Shown: positions 8,276 to 16,742 of the stretch, in pieces | Numbering within the stretch: position 1 is the first letter of the stretch | Layout of the letters: each line of letters opens with the position of its first letter | Assembly (NCBI RefSeq): GCF_005543295.1 | Contig: NZ_SRSG01000022.1 | Location: 1-63,833, forward strand | DNA: 63,833 bases | Direction: 5' to 3' | Source of the DNA: Halalkalirubrum salinum | GTDB taxonomy: Archaea; Halobacteriota; Halobacteria; Halobacteriales; Haloferacaceae | Notes under the pieces: model-generated | Database searches by the model: none | Seen by the model: only the letters and a program-made list of their open reading frames with translations | Told to the model about the DNA's origin: nothing | Translations under genes and position numbers: made by a program

Positions 8276-9901
8276 CTAGTTATCCGCCTCCATATCCCGG
8301 GGATCCGGATTGTCGTTGTGGCGGCACTGCTCGGTGTAGAACGATAAGTCAAACATGACCGAGTCGGTCTGGATCTCGTTGCCGACGTCAGTCGGGACCC
8401 ACCACTCGAAGCCAATGTAGGCGGTTGTTGAGTTCAGGAAGCAGCGATCGCCGTTCTCAACGGGTGGAATCTCGCCGTTGTCACCGTTATCGCCGTTATC
8501 TCCGTTTTCACCGTCTCCGACCGGACAACAGACATCGATGTTGCTGATCTCTTGACCGGTCGGCGTCGAAAACGTCACCGTGTCGAGGATCACAGGCTCG
8601 TCGAAGAGATACACGTTTTCGCCCTTATTGCCGCCCTTTACGCTAACGACGCGAACCGGGCCGGCCGTGGAGAGCGTAATTTCGCCGTTTTCTTGATTGA
8701 AATCAGTAACGGTGAAATTTGTACAACCGCTGTAGGTCGTCTCACTTTCGAGATTCCCCGCTTCGACGGCGGATCCGACGAGATCGATGCCGAAAATCGA
8801 CTCGTAGTGTCCGCAGTCGTAGTTTCGTGGACCGCCTGCACCGGAGATATCCGAATCGGTAAACTCCTCGTCGTCTGTTGTCACATAAAGTGTGTAGTTG
8901 TCCCCGTCGAGGCTTTCAACGACGTTTGTATCGCCGTTGTCTTCGACGCCCTCGTCGGCTTCTTGAATTTTTGACGCTGACATCGGCTCGGGGTCGAGCA
9001 TTAACATTTCGTTTTCGAGAACCGAGAGAACGCTACGCAGGGACCCACTCGCCAGGACGAATTCACCCGCCCCGAGGACGTTATCGCCTTCGCCGGAGTC
9101 CTTGTCATCCGGATCGGCTCCGTAAGCGCCGTCTGCTCCCGTGTCGTACCAGACGGCGGCGTGGATTTCATCGAGCAATTCGACGACATCCTCTTGTTCG
9201 TTCTCACTTTCGCCCTCGGGTTCGGTCACGCCGTTCTCACTGGCGTCCTCGAGTGCACCGGTCAGCCAGACGTAGCCGGGGTTTCCACACAGGTGAAAAC
9301 TAAGAGTGGCCTCGCCGAAGTCGCCGGGCTTCACGTCGCTGATGTTGATCAGCGGATCGCCGGCCACGGTGGTTTGGGGATTCGGGCCGTCGCCGAGGGT
9401 GACCCCGCCGTCGACTCCTGCACCGGTGCGATACGGATGACTCAGAGCATCGTCGAGATCGGCCGGTAACTCACAGATGGAGTCGTCGAGGAAGACCTGT
9501 TGGCCGTCGTAGTCGTCGGCTTCGATCTCCTCTGGGGCTTCCTCCGGGTCGAATTCCGGAAACGCCTCGATCGCTGTGTTGGCCATGAACTGAGCCGAAT
9601 CGTCGACGTATATCGTCTTCTCTTCGTCCGATGCCGCCGACGGAAACCCGATATATCCGGAGTCCGGGTCCGTACTGATATCGACGCCATCCGTTTCGTC
9701 ATCGGACCCGTCGTAGTAGTGCTCTGTCCAGTCGACCTTGAGATCTAGCTCTCCAGCGGTCAGGGTGTTGTTCTCGAATGACTCCTCGTCGCTGAAGTAG
9801 GCACTCGTGCCGAGCCCTGCACCCGCTGAAGCGACGCCGATCGCTCCGAGGCCGCCGAGTAGTTTTCGCCGAGACAGACCGAATGTATTGCCGTTCGTCA
9901 T
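8276..9901 (-). CDS. SipW-type exported subunit D with a different inserted domain
   Basis: A 541-residue paralog of the gene downstream. The signal SRRKLLGGLGAIGVASAGAG and TSAYFSDEESFENNT are nearly identical to those of the 6393-8144 protein. The common frame is VKPGDFGEATLSFH, NPGYVWLTGAL, VWYDTGADG, then near the end FEWWVPTDVGNEIQTDS and FYTEQCRHND. Between these lies a different insert with VRVVSVKGGNKGENVYLF and a Cys pair (DVCCPVG), followed by a short GDNGDNGDNG linker. The inserted module is thus at the same point as the propeller in the paralog. ATG at 9901 follows a GAGGGG Shine-Dalgarno by a few nucleotides. Confidence 0.83.
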   Translation of the reverse strand: MTNGNTFGLSRRKLLGGLGAIGVASAGAGLGTSAYFSDEESFENNTLTAGELDLKVDWTEHYYDGSDDETDGVDISTDPDSGYIGFPSAASDEEKTIYVDDSAQFMANTAIEAFPEFDPEEAPEEIEADDYDGQQVFLDDSICELPADLDDALSHPYRTGAGVDGGVTLGDGPNPQTTVAGDPLINISDVKPGDFGEATLSFHLCGNPGYVWLTGALEDASENGVTEPEGESENEQEDVVELLDEIHAAVWYDTGADGAYGADPDDKDSGEGDNVLGAGEFVLASGSLRSVLSVLENEMLMLDPEPMSASKIQEADEGVEDNGDTNVVESLDGDNYTLYVTTDDEEFTDSDISGAGGPRNYDCGHYESIFGIDLVGSAVEAGNLESETTYSGCTNFTVTDFNQENGEITLSTAGPVRVVSVKGGNKGENVYLFDEPVILDTVTFSTPTGQEISNIDVCCPVGDGENGDNGDNGDNGEIPPVENGDRCFLNSTTAYIGFEWWVPTDVGNEIQTDSVMFDLSFYTEQCRHNDNPDPRDMEADN

Positions 9902-9964
9902 TCATGATCCCCTCTAAGGGAAACCCACCGGCGGAGTCGAACCGCCGAAGTTCCGGTGTGGGTT
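9902..9964 (-). promoter_or_regulatory. second copy of the T-arm-like leader
   Basis: The minus strand has the outer stem AACCCAC (9964-9958) with GTGGGTT (9928-9922), the hairpin CGGCGG-TTCGACT-CCGCCG (9947-9929), and a weaker stem TCCC-TTAGAG-GGGA (9921-9908) that includes the Shine-Dalgarno. Compared with 8145-8241, the hairpin differs by two bases: one loop base and one stem base that turns a G-U pair into G-C, which keeps the stem. The spacer between outer stem and hairpin is shorter. The coding regions downstream have diverged much more than this leader. Confidence 0.6.
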
Positions 9965-9990
9965 AGTAATTGGTCAGGAACCGATTCCAA

Positions 9991-11289
9991 TCAGACGTCG
10001 ACGCGGAACCCGAGTTCCTCACGCGAGGGCTCGTCGTCCCATTCGAACGTCACGTCGCCGGAGATGACGTCACCTTCCTGCAAGGTCGCACCTTCGAGGA
10101 TGATGTGGTTCGTCTCCTCTTCGGCGCTGACGCTCGTCGCCCCTGACGGGGTGCTCCCGTTGACCATGATATTCTCAACAGTCACGATCGCGTCTTCCTT
10201 GGACGATTTAGCCGTCACACCGACGCCATCTGCCATCGGGATCGGGGCATCCTCGACTGTGACCTCGTTACCGTCGACGCTCCAGATCGCGTCGCCGTTT
10301 TCGATCGTCAGCTCGAACGGTACATCTTGGCTGTTGGGCCACGCAAAGTTCTCGTTGCCAGAGTGGACTGGCGTGTCGTCAGGCAGCCGGATATCGAGCT
10401 CCCGGTTCGCCGCACCGCCTCCGTCGCCGTAGATCCCACGCGCGTGCCAGCTGGCGTCCTCAAGCTCGTCTTCAAGCTTGGCGAAGTCTTCACCTTCGCG
10501 GCCAGTAACGCAGGGATTGTTCGTTCCGTCGTTGTGCCGCGACTGCTCAGCGTAGAACGACAGATCGAAGCCAACCGAATCCGTCTGGATCTCGTTCCCA
10601 ACTTCTTCGGGGTCGATTTCCCAGTCGAGTAGAACACAGATATCGTTCTGTTCTCCGTCGGAATCGTTGCCCTCGAACGGGTTGCGATCATCGACCGGAT
10701 TCTCGGCACCCTCGCCGTCGAGTGGAACACCATTGCGGAGTGCAAGCAGTGCCCCCCGGAGCGTCCCGTCGAAGATTTCACTCTCTTCGGAGTCACCATC
10801 CTGGTCATAATAGTACAGCGTCGCTTCGATCGAGTCGGCGAGTTCGCCTCTGCCTTCGCCGGGGTCACCGCCTGTGTCGTCGACCTCCGCTTCCGGCTCA
10901 GTTCTGCCGTTCTCGTTGTTCTCCGTCAGCTCACCGCACATCCACATGTACGCGTCGTTATCGACGATCGAGAAGGAGAACTCGAGCTCACCGGAATCGC
11001 CCGGTTTGACGTCCTCCAATCCGTAGCTGACAGACGCTCCGTCGGACTCATCGCCTTGGACCGTTCCTGAATCAGTGTATTCACCGAGTTTCTCGCCCTG
11101 GTCTGCATAAAAGTCGTAGTGGACGTACAGGTCCAACTCCCCGGCCTCTAAGCTATTGTCCTCGAAGCTCTCCTCGTCGCTGAAGAACGCCGTGGTGCCC
11201 ATCCCCGCTCCCGCAGAGGCAAGGCCAATGATTCCGATTCCACCCAGTGCTTTGCGCCGTGATAGCCCATATCTGTTGTCGTCGTTCAT
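9991..11289 (-). CDS. SipW-type exported subunit E
   Basis: A 432-residue exported paralog. The signal SRRKALGGIGIIGLASAGAG leads into TTAFFSDEESFEDNS. Common frame: LEDVKPGDSGELEFSFS, NDAYMWMCGEL, LYYYDQDGD, then LDWEIDPEEVGNEIQTDS and FYAEQSRHND, where Ser replaces the Cys seen in the other three. Here the extra domain is C-terminal rather than inserted: about 150 residues with beta-strand character (FELTIENGDAIWSVDGNEV, VTVENIMVNG). Start is the ATG at 11289, not the open frame to 11367, because the signal begins there. It has its own promoter and heads the cluster. Confidence 0.83.
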   Translation of the reverse strand: MNDDNRYGLSRRKALGGIGIIGLASAGAGMGTTAFFSDEESFEDNSLEAGELDLYVHYDFYADQGEKLGEYTDSGTVQGDESDGASVSYGLEDVKPGDSGELEFSFSIVDNDAYMWMCGELTENNENGRTEPEAEVDDTGGDPGEGRGELADSIEATLYYYDQDGDSEESEIFDGTLRGALLALRNGVPLDGEGAENPVDDRNPFEGNDSDGEQNDICVLLDWEIDPEEVGNEIQTDSVGFDLSFYAEQSRHNDGTNNPCVTGREGEDFAKLEDELEDASWHARGIYGDGGGAANRELDIRLPDDTPVHSGNENFAWPNSQDVPFELTIENGDAIWSVDGNEVTVEDAPIPMADGVGVTAKSSKEDAIVTVENIMVNGSTPSGATSVSAEEETNHIILEGATLQEGDVISGDVTFEWDDEPSREELGFRVDV

Positions 11290-11302
11290 GGTTTGGATTG
11301 CT

Positions 11303-11339
11303 CGACGGCTCGAACAGGAATCGGTCCTGCTGGCCGTCG
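11303..11339 (-). promoter_or_regulatory. leader hairpin before the first SipW-type gene
   Basis: In the transcript of the gene at 11289, CGACGGC (11339-11333) pairs with GCCGTCG (11309-11303) and an inner stem CAGGA/TCCTG is nested inside. It differs in sequence from the two downstream leaders but also places a stable structure shortly before the start codon. Confidence 0.5.
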
Positions 11340-11368
11340 CAGCACACTTCACCCCCAGTATCCCCACC

Positions 11369-11386
11369 CATATTAGTATAAGATGG
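11369..11386 (-). promoter_or_regulatory. probable TATA box of the SipW-type cluster
   Basis: The minus strand carries ATCTTATACTAATATG about 85 nt before the ATG at 11289, which would give an untranslated leader of roughly 55-65 nt containing the hairpin at 11303-11339. This is unlike the leaderless genes elsewhere in the window. Confidence 0.45.
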
Positions 11387-11660
11387 CTGAAATGTTACTG
11401 TTGAGTACACAGTCGATCGTAACGTGATATCAGCCGATCAGCGGGCAGTCTGAGCGGATCTTCGTGGAAAATAACGACATCTCAGCGGTATTTTTCGGGT
11501 TTCAGGCTTACCCTGTAGACGTCGATCCGCCGGTAGCCAGATGTTTCCAGTATCTTGACTGTCTATAAGACTAACCTATAGCTTCAAGAGAAAATTCAGC
11601 AAATACATAACTAACGGTCCTTGACTAGTACGGTCGTTCGTGATCAAGGGTGTACCAGAC
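11387..11660. other. divergent intergenic region
   Basis: No gene is seen between the promoter of the SipW-type cluster and the divergent regulator. The right half is AT-rich (around 11560-11625) and probably holds the regulator's promoter. Operators for a winged-helix protein would be expected here, but I see no clear inverted repeat. Confidence 0.4.
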
Positions 11661-12203
11661 ATGGGGCTCAAGACAGTAGAGACGATCAGTCTTCCACAGT
11701 TCAAGGTGTATGAAATCCTGGGAAACCGACGGCGGTTCGAGACGGTCCGCGTCCTCGAGGACGCTGGCGGGAGCGTGTCGGTCGCCGAACTCAGCGAGGC
11801 GATCGCCGAGGCTGAAGCCGACGGCGAACCGCCATCGAAGTCCGCCCGCGACAGCGTCTACTCTTCGCTTCACCAGACGCACCTTCCAAAACTCCATGAA
11901 CTCGGTATTATCCATTACAACCGCGACGCACGAACCGTCAAACCGCTTGATCGCGCGCGCGATCTCAGCCGATACATGGAGGTTGTCACCTACTTTGGGC
12001 TAACGTGGGGAGAGTATTACCGGGCTGTTGGTGTCCTCGGACTGTTGACTGTGCTCGCTTCGCTTCTCGAAGTTCCAATTTTTGTACTCATCGACCCGAT
12101 TTTGCTCTGCAGCATCGTCTTGGGGATCTACGCGATCTCCAGTGCGCACCAGCTGTGGAGCCACCCGATGGAATTCCGTGTGCGTGATCTCTGGAGACGC
12201 TGA
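11661..12203 (+). CDS. DUF7344-like winged-helix membrane regulator
   Basis: A 180-residue protein with an N-terminal winged helix (about 8-100: VYEILGNRRRFETVRVLEDAG, VSVAELSEAIAEAE, and the LHQTHLPKLHELGIIHYN recognition region) and two C-terminal membrane helices (about 128-170). This layout matches a large haloarchaeal regulator family. The ATG at 11661 (MGLKTVE) suits the family better than the ATG at 11640. It diverges from the SipW-type cluster, which makes it the likely regulator, possibly sensing something at the membrane; that link is inference from position. Confidence 0.8.
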   Translation: MGLKTVETISLPQFKVYEILGNRRRFETVRVLEDAGGSVSVAELSEAIAEAEADGEPPSKSARDSVYSSLHQTHLPKLHELGIIHYNRDARTVKPLDRARDLSRYMEVVTYFGLTWGEYYRAVGVLGLLTVLASLLEVPIFVLIDPILLCSIVLGIYAISSAHQLWSHPMEFRVRDLWRR

Positions 12204-12429
12204 CCGGCAGAAATTGACACTCCGGGATGCGTGTAAATGACCACGGATCGAGTGTTGAGCAAATTGAAGATTTGCAAAAGGCAAAAACGTTCGGTTTCGG
12301 AAACCCGTGGAACTCTCGCTGTTATCTTTCGACCGATGTGAGTCGACGCGACAGTCTGAGACGAACCACTATCTGGAACACGAAGGGCAGGCGCATGACG
12401 CAATAGTCTTTACTGACTCAGCCGTATCC

Positions 12430-13554
12430 ATGCCAGTGACCGGGCGAATTTACAGCATCGACGCCATGCGAATTATCGCGATCGTTTTCGTCGTTGTGAT
12501 CCACACCGATCCGTTCCAGGGTGTTAGCACGTACGGAAATATGATCAACTTTGGAACGAAGACGATCTCACGGTTCGCCGTTCCCTTCTTTTTCATCACG
12601 TCGGGCTATTTTTTCGCGATCAAAACTGCCGATCGGAATCCCGCAACGTACCTCAAACAGCGGGCCGGCAAACTCACCTCGTTGTATCTCTTTGGGTTGT
12701 TGCTCGCGGCACCGATTTTCTTGGCTGGCCGATTGGCCAGAGCAGAGCTTACCGACGAATCGGTCTGGACGACGGCGATCAGTAGTGCGCGTGAATTCCT
12801 GAACCCTGCCGAACTCCTCTACTACGGCACCTCGGTCTCTGATATTCTCTGGTTCCTCCCCGCGTTATTCTTTTCACTGCTGTTTGTTTCGCTCGTCGAT
12901 GAGGTCGGAACCCCAAGCTACGTTCTCCCAGTTGCGCTGGGATTTCACCTCATCGGACTCCTCGGATCGACGTACACCATGTTCGTTGACATCCCATTCG
13001 AGACCCGAGATGCCCTGTTCTTTGGCTTTTTTTATACGAGTCTGGGCTACACTATTCGTGTCCGCGACTGGGTGCCAACAGAAAAAACAAGCCGTCCTCT
13101 CGTCGGTCTCATCGGATTGTTCATCGCCGTTCAATTCGTCGAGTTCTATCTCCTCGGATACCCACTCCGTGGTGAAGCGTTTGGATCGTACGTGTACGCC
13201 CCGAGCTACGGAGTGTCGACAGCCTTGTTGAGCACCGCATTGTTCCTGTATCTCCTCTCGCGGCCGACACTCTTCGCCGAGACACCAGTTCCCAACTGGG
13301 GCATCTATGCAGTGGGCATCTACGTTACCCATCCAACTACTTTTGCAATACTCGAATCTATCCGCGAGGCGCTGGAAACAATGGGCTATCCGATCGATTC
13401 TCTGGTCAGTTGGCATCTCTTTTTAACACCCGCAACGATCGCTGGCGCACTCGGACTTTACGTTCTTGCACACAGAATTGGACTCATCGAGATCGGCGGT
13501 AGCCATTTGCCTGGGGCACCATGGCTCAGGGCCCGTCGATCTGATACAAAATAA
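12430..13554 (+). CDS. membrane acyltransferase (acyltransferase 3 family)
   Basis: A 374-residue integral membrane protein of the family that O-acylates sugars and cell-surface molecules. After the start (MPVTGRIYSID) comes MRIIAIVFVVVIHTDPF, containing the conserved His of the first helix, and FAVPFFFITSGYFF with the usual R-x-x-VP-F element. About ten hydrophobic segments follow. The ATG at 12430 precedes the conserved N-terminus directly; the open frame to 12307 is unlikely to be translated. Its substrate is unknown; a cell-surface glycan is plausible given the nearby exported proteins. Confidence 0.85.
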   Translation: MPVTGRIYSIDAMRIIAIVFVVVIHTDPFQGVSTYGNMINFGTKTISRFAVPFFFITSGYFFAIKTADRNPATYLKQRAGKLTSLYLFGLLLAAPIFLAGRLARAELTDESVWTTAISSAREFLNPAELLYYGTSVSDILWFLPALFFSLLFVSLVDEVGTPSYVLPVALGFHLIGLLGSTYTMFVDIPFETRDALFFGFFYTSLGYTIRVRDWVPTEKTSRPLVGLIGLFIAVQFVEFYLLGYPLRGEAFGSYVYAPSYGVSTALLSTALFLYLLSRPTLFAETPVPNWGIYAVGIYVTHPTTFAILESIREALETMGYPIDSLVSWHLFLTPATIAGALGLYVLAHRIGLIEIGGSHLPGAPWLRARRSDTK

Positions 13555-13639
13555 CGGCTTCTGTCGAGTACTACGAACCCGCCTGTATGAGTGGTAGGCG
13601 TGAATAGAACACCGATCGAAACACCATTGACCACAAAAG

Positions 13640-14431
13640 TTAACTAGAGGCTTCGTTCCAGTCGATACCTGTCGATCGTTCGAGATACCGGTCCACAGTG
13701 TCGTTCGCCCACGAAACGACGGCTGGGGTCGTACTTTCGAGCAGGCCTTGGGTTTCTCCGTTCTCGTTACACAAAAAGAGGTGAACAATCTCGTCAAGAA
13801 CCAAGAGGACGAACCCGATCGGTTCGTCGTACTCTCGCACCGTTGACGAGCCTTCAGCGATCTCTTGCCAGCGTCCTGTTGACTCCTGATCATCGCCGAG
13901 CGCCTCGAGATACGAAGCATCCAGCACGCACTCCGCAGTAAACCGACCCGTCACGACACCCTCGTGAATCGCCGCAACGTACTGTGGCGTGGCAGTCCGC
14001 GCAACACAGCGAAATTGCGTCGACTCGTGGAGTTTTTTGATGCCGTAGTTGAAGGGCGCGATCGGGTCCATTTTTGTCGGAGTCACGAACTGTGCGTCCG
14101 CGAAATCTTTGACGGTGAGGTCCGTCTCCTCCCGTGGAAGGAGTTCGATCGCATCTCCGAGCAATTGGACTACAGTGATGGTGTCGAGAAGTGGAACGAA
14201 CTGCTCGACGAGGAGCGAACCTGCAGTTGTTATGTTGTAGATGCGTCCGTTCTGTTCGATCCAGCCACGTTCTTCGAGTTCGCGAAGGGTGCGGCCGAGT
14301 GTCGATCGGGGTGTTCCCGTCACAGTCGCAAGGTCTCGCCGCTCGTGTGGGCGCTCCGCAAGGGTCTGTAAAATACTCGCCCGTGTCTCCGATCGCGCTA
14401 CAAAGGCGACGTCGTCGATCGGCGAACCCAT
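13640..14431 (-). CDS. HTH transcriptional regulator of the haloarchaeal MRP-like type
   Basis: A 263-residue regulator. Residues about 1-75 form a winged helix (VARSETRASILQTLAERP, RRDLATVTGTPRSTLGRTLRELEERGWIE). The remainder is the regulatory domain found in archaeal predicted regulators with this HTH, with a DPIAPFNYGIKKLHE segment and a C-terminal VLDEIVHLFLCNENGETQGLLES. The ligand is unknown. It starts at 14431 (MGSPIDD), 111 bp from the divergent acyl-CoA ligase start, and could control that gene. Confidence 0.8.
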   Translation of the reverse strand: MGSPIDDVAFVARSETRASILQTLAERPHERRDLATVTGTPRSTLGRTLRELEERGWIEQNGRIYNITTAGSLLVEQFVPLLDTITVVQLLGDAIELLPREETDLTVKDFADAQFVTPTKMDPIAPFNYGIKKLHESTQFRCVARTATPQYVAAIHEGVVTGRFTAECVLDASYLEALGDDQESTGRWQEIAEGSSTVREYDEPIGFVLLVLDEIVHLFLCNENGETQGLLESTTPAVVSWANDTVDRYLERSTGIDWNEASS

Positions 14432-14542
14432 GGCATGATATTCATGTTCTCTAATATAAATTTCCCGCCGATCGAGCATCTCCTACGCCGTGGGAATTTC
14501 CCGGCAATTGCACTCTTGATGGTTCTCTTCTGTATAATTGGT

Positions 14543-16120
14543 ATGTCTCGAAAGACTGAACCAACCGCAAATACACCCTGGGAACTATTCCGACGAACGG
14601 CCATCAGTGCACGAAAAAGCGAGGCTGTCGTCGATATCCGACGCAACGAGCGATTCACCTATCGAGAGCTGCACGAGCACGTCTGTGGATTCATCGGCGC
14701 GCTGCGCGATCGCGGAGTCGGTCACGGGGACACGTACGCGACCGTCCTCAAAAACGGCCTAGCGCAGACCAGCGCGATCCTCGCCCCGAGCGCGCTGGGG
14801 GCGGTGGTCAACACAGTGAACTACCGACAATCACCAAACGCGATCGCGCACATTATTACCGATTCAGCCGCCCGTGTCGTTGTTTTTGACGAGGCAAATC
14901 GCGAGACGATCGCCAAGATACGAGATGACCTCAAGACAGTCGAGGCGTTCCTGTACGTCGGTGATGACCTGCCGGCATGGGCCGACGACTACGACGACGC
15001 CGTGGCAAGCCACATCGACGAGCGGCCGCCGTCGCCAGCGTTAGGTCCGTCTGATCCGGTGTACCTCGTGTACACCTCCGGGACCACCGGCGCGCCGAAG
15101 GGGTGTCTGTACACGAACCGTCGACTCGTCGAGACGCTCTTGCAGGTCAAAGCACAGTTCCGCCAGCAAGACGAGCGGGCGCTCTCGATCGTCCCACAGC
15201 CCCACGCGGCCGGCAGCTTCGGGGGCGGTACGACACCCGTGTTCTTCGGCGGCACAATTGTCACGCTCGCGGACTTCCACCCCATTCACGCCTTAGAGGC
15301 GATCGAGCGGGAGTCGCTTACCTACATGCTTGCCGTGCCGGCGATGTTGCAGGCGATGATGGACGCGGGCCCGTCGCGGTTCGAGACAGACTCGCTCGAT
15401 CGTGTCGTTTCGTTCGGCTCGCCGTTATCGGCGGATCTCGCCCGTCGCGTCGACGACGCCTTCGAGTTGACGTACTTCGGGAACCACATGGGTGCGACCG
15501 AAATTGCGTGGTTCTTGACCCAGGATGTCCGCGAGGATCGTGGCGGCGCGGCTTCACCGGGAACCGCCGCAATCAACGTCGAAACGCGTGTTGTCAGGCT
15601 AAACGAGGACGGTGACGCTGGGGATCCCGCCGATCGCTGTGCGCCCGGAGAAACTGGAGAGCTCATCGTGAACTCGCCGTACGGCATGGATCGATACCTC
15701 AACAGGCCGGATGCGACTGCTGAGGCGTTCCGCGATGGCTGGTACTACACGGGCGATCTCGGCCGGGTCGACAAGGACGGACGGTTCTGGCCCGAAGGGC
15801 GAAAGACGAACATGATTATCTCCGGTGGCATCAACGTCTCTGATGTCAATGTCGAGCGTATTCTGGGACAGCATCCAGCTGTCGTTGACGTGGCGGTTGT
15901 CGGCGTCCCAGATCAAAAATGGGGCGAGAAGGTCGTCGCGTCGGTTGTCCGAGATCCAGACTCGTCGCTGACAGAAGCGAAACTGCTTGAGTGGTGTCGG
16001 GATCGTGACGATCTCGCGGACTTCCAGCGTCCTAAATCGATCGAGTTCGTCGACGCACTGCCGCGGTCGGCCACGGGAAAAGTCCAGAAGTTCAAACTCG
16101 AGGACGCAGCCGCATTGTAA
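14543..16120 (+). CDS. AMP-forming acyl-CoA synthetase
   Basis: Adenylate-forming ligase that activates a carboxylic acid with ATP and couples it to CoA. The 525-residue protein has the phosphate loop YTSGTTGAPKGCLYTN (about 175-190), an MGATEI motif, YYTGDLGRVDKDG with the ribose-binding Asp, and the C-terminal TGKVQKFKL with the catalytic Lys. The acid cannot be named; length and layout suit a medium or long chain fatty acid or an aromatic acid. Start chosen at 14543 (MSRKTEP) because the sequence before it is AT-rich and not family-like. The DUF4188 gene follows after 3 bp. Confidence 0.9.
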   Translation: MSRKTEPTANTPWELFRRTAISARKSEAVVDIRRNERFTYRELHEHVCGFIGALRDRGVGHGDTYATVLKNGLAQTSAILAPSALGAVVNTVNYRQSPNAIAHIITDSAARVVVFDEANRETIAKIRDDLKTVEAFLYVGDDLPAWADDYDDAVASHIDERPPSPALGPSDPVYLVYTSGTTGAPKGCLYTNRRLVETLLQVKAQFRQQDERALSIVPQPHAAGSFGGGTTPVFFGGTIVTLADFHPIHALEAIERESLTYMLAVPAMLQAMMDAGPSRFETDSLDRVVSFGSPLSADLARRVDDAFELTYFGNHMGATEIAWFLTQDVREDRGGAASPGTAAINVETRVVRLNEDGDAGDPADRCAPGETGELIVNSPYGMDRYLNRPDATAEAFRDGWYYTGDLGRVDKDGRFWPEGRKTNMIISGGINVSDVNVERILGQHPAVVDVAVVGVPDQKWGEKVVASVVRDPDSSLTEAKLLEWCRDRDDLADFQRPKSIEFVDALPRSATGKVQKFKLEDAAAL

Positions 16121-16123
16121 TCA

Positions 16124-16600
16124 ATGGCTGAAATCGACGATCGACGGGTTGCAGCCGAGATGGAGGACGATTTTGTCGTTTTCCGCATCGGAATGCGTGT
16201 TCACAAACTTTGGAAGCTGCATCGGTGGCTCCCGATCTTCCGAGCGATGCCGAAGATGCTCGACGAATTGGAGTCTGACCCGGACAGTGGGTTGCTGGCG
16301 TACGACACAAACCTCGGGATTCGAAACCACGAGTTCGTGCAGTACTGGCGATCGTTCGACGATCTCCGAGAGTACGCGCTCGATTCGGAGGCCCATCACG
16401 CTCCTGCGATGAAGTGGACGAACCGAATCCTCAAGGAGAGCAACGCGGTCGGCATCTGGCACGAGACGTATCTGATCGGAGACGGCGAGTACGAAACCAT
16501 CTACCACAACATGCCCCGCCAGGGGTTGGCGAAAGCAGGAAGCGTATATCCCGCAACGGTGGGCCGAAAAACTGCAACTAGACGACTCGAACAGAAGTGA
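16124..16600 (+). CDS. DUF4188 family protein
   Basis: A 158-residue protein of the DUF4188 group, distantly related to heme-dependent aldoxime dehydratase/monooxygenase-like proteins. Visible features are FVVFRIGMRVHKLWKLHRWLP near the start, YDTNLGIRNHEFVQYWRSFDDL, and WHETYLIGDGEYETIYHNMP with conserved His and Glu. It is 3 bp downstream of the acyl-CoA ligase and almost certainly co-transcribed. The last ten codons lie in the first unit of a 40-bp tandem repeat, so the C-terminus may have been rewritten. Confidence 0.8.
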   Translation: MAEIDDRRVAAEMEDDFVVFRIGMRVHKLWKLHRWLPIFRAMPKMLDELESDPDSGLLAYDTNLGIRNHEFVQYWRSFDDLREYALDSEAHHAPAMKWTNRILKESNAVGIWHETYLIGDGEYETIYHNMPRQGLAKAGSVYPATVGRKTATRRLEQK

Positions 16601-16680
16601 GAGTCGTGAAATCGCAACGAGACAGCTCGAACAGATGTGAGAGTCGTAAAATCGCAACGAGACAGCTCGAACAGAAGTGA
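16571..16680 (+). repeat. 40-bp tandem repeat, 2.75 copies
   Basis: Units begin at 16571, 16611 and 16651, each 40 bp (core GACAGCTCGAACAGAAGTGA); the third is cut after 30 bp. The first unit overlaps the 3' end of the DUF4188 gene and the repeat ends 62 bp before the helicase gene. Units 2 and 3 are nearly identical; unit 1 is more diverged. Confidence 0.9.
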
Positions 16681-16742
16681 GGCCGCAAGTCGAGGCAAAC
16701 ACCTAATTCAGTGTAGTCACATTCTGCGAACAGTCCCGAGTA

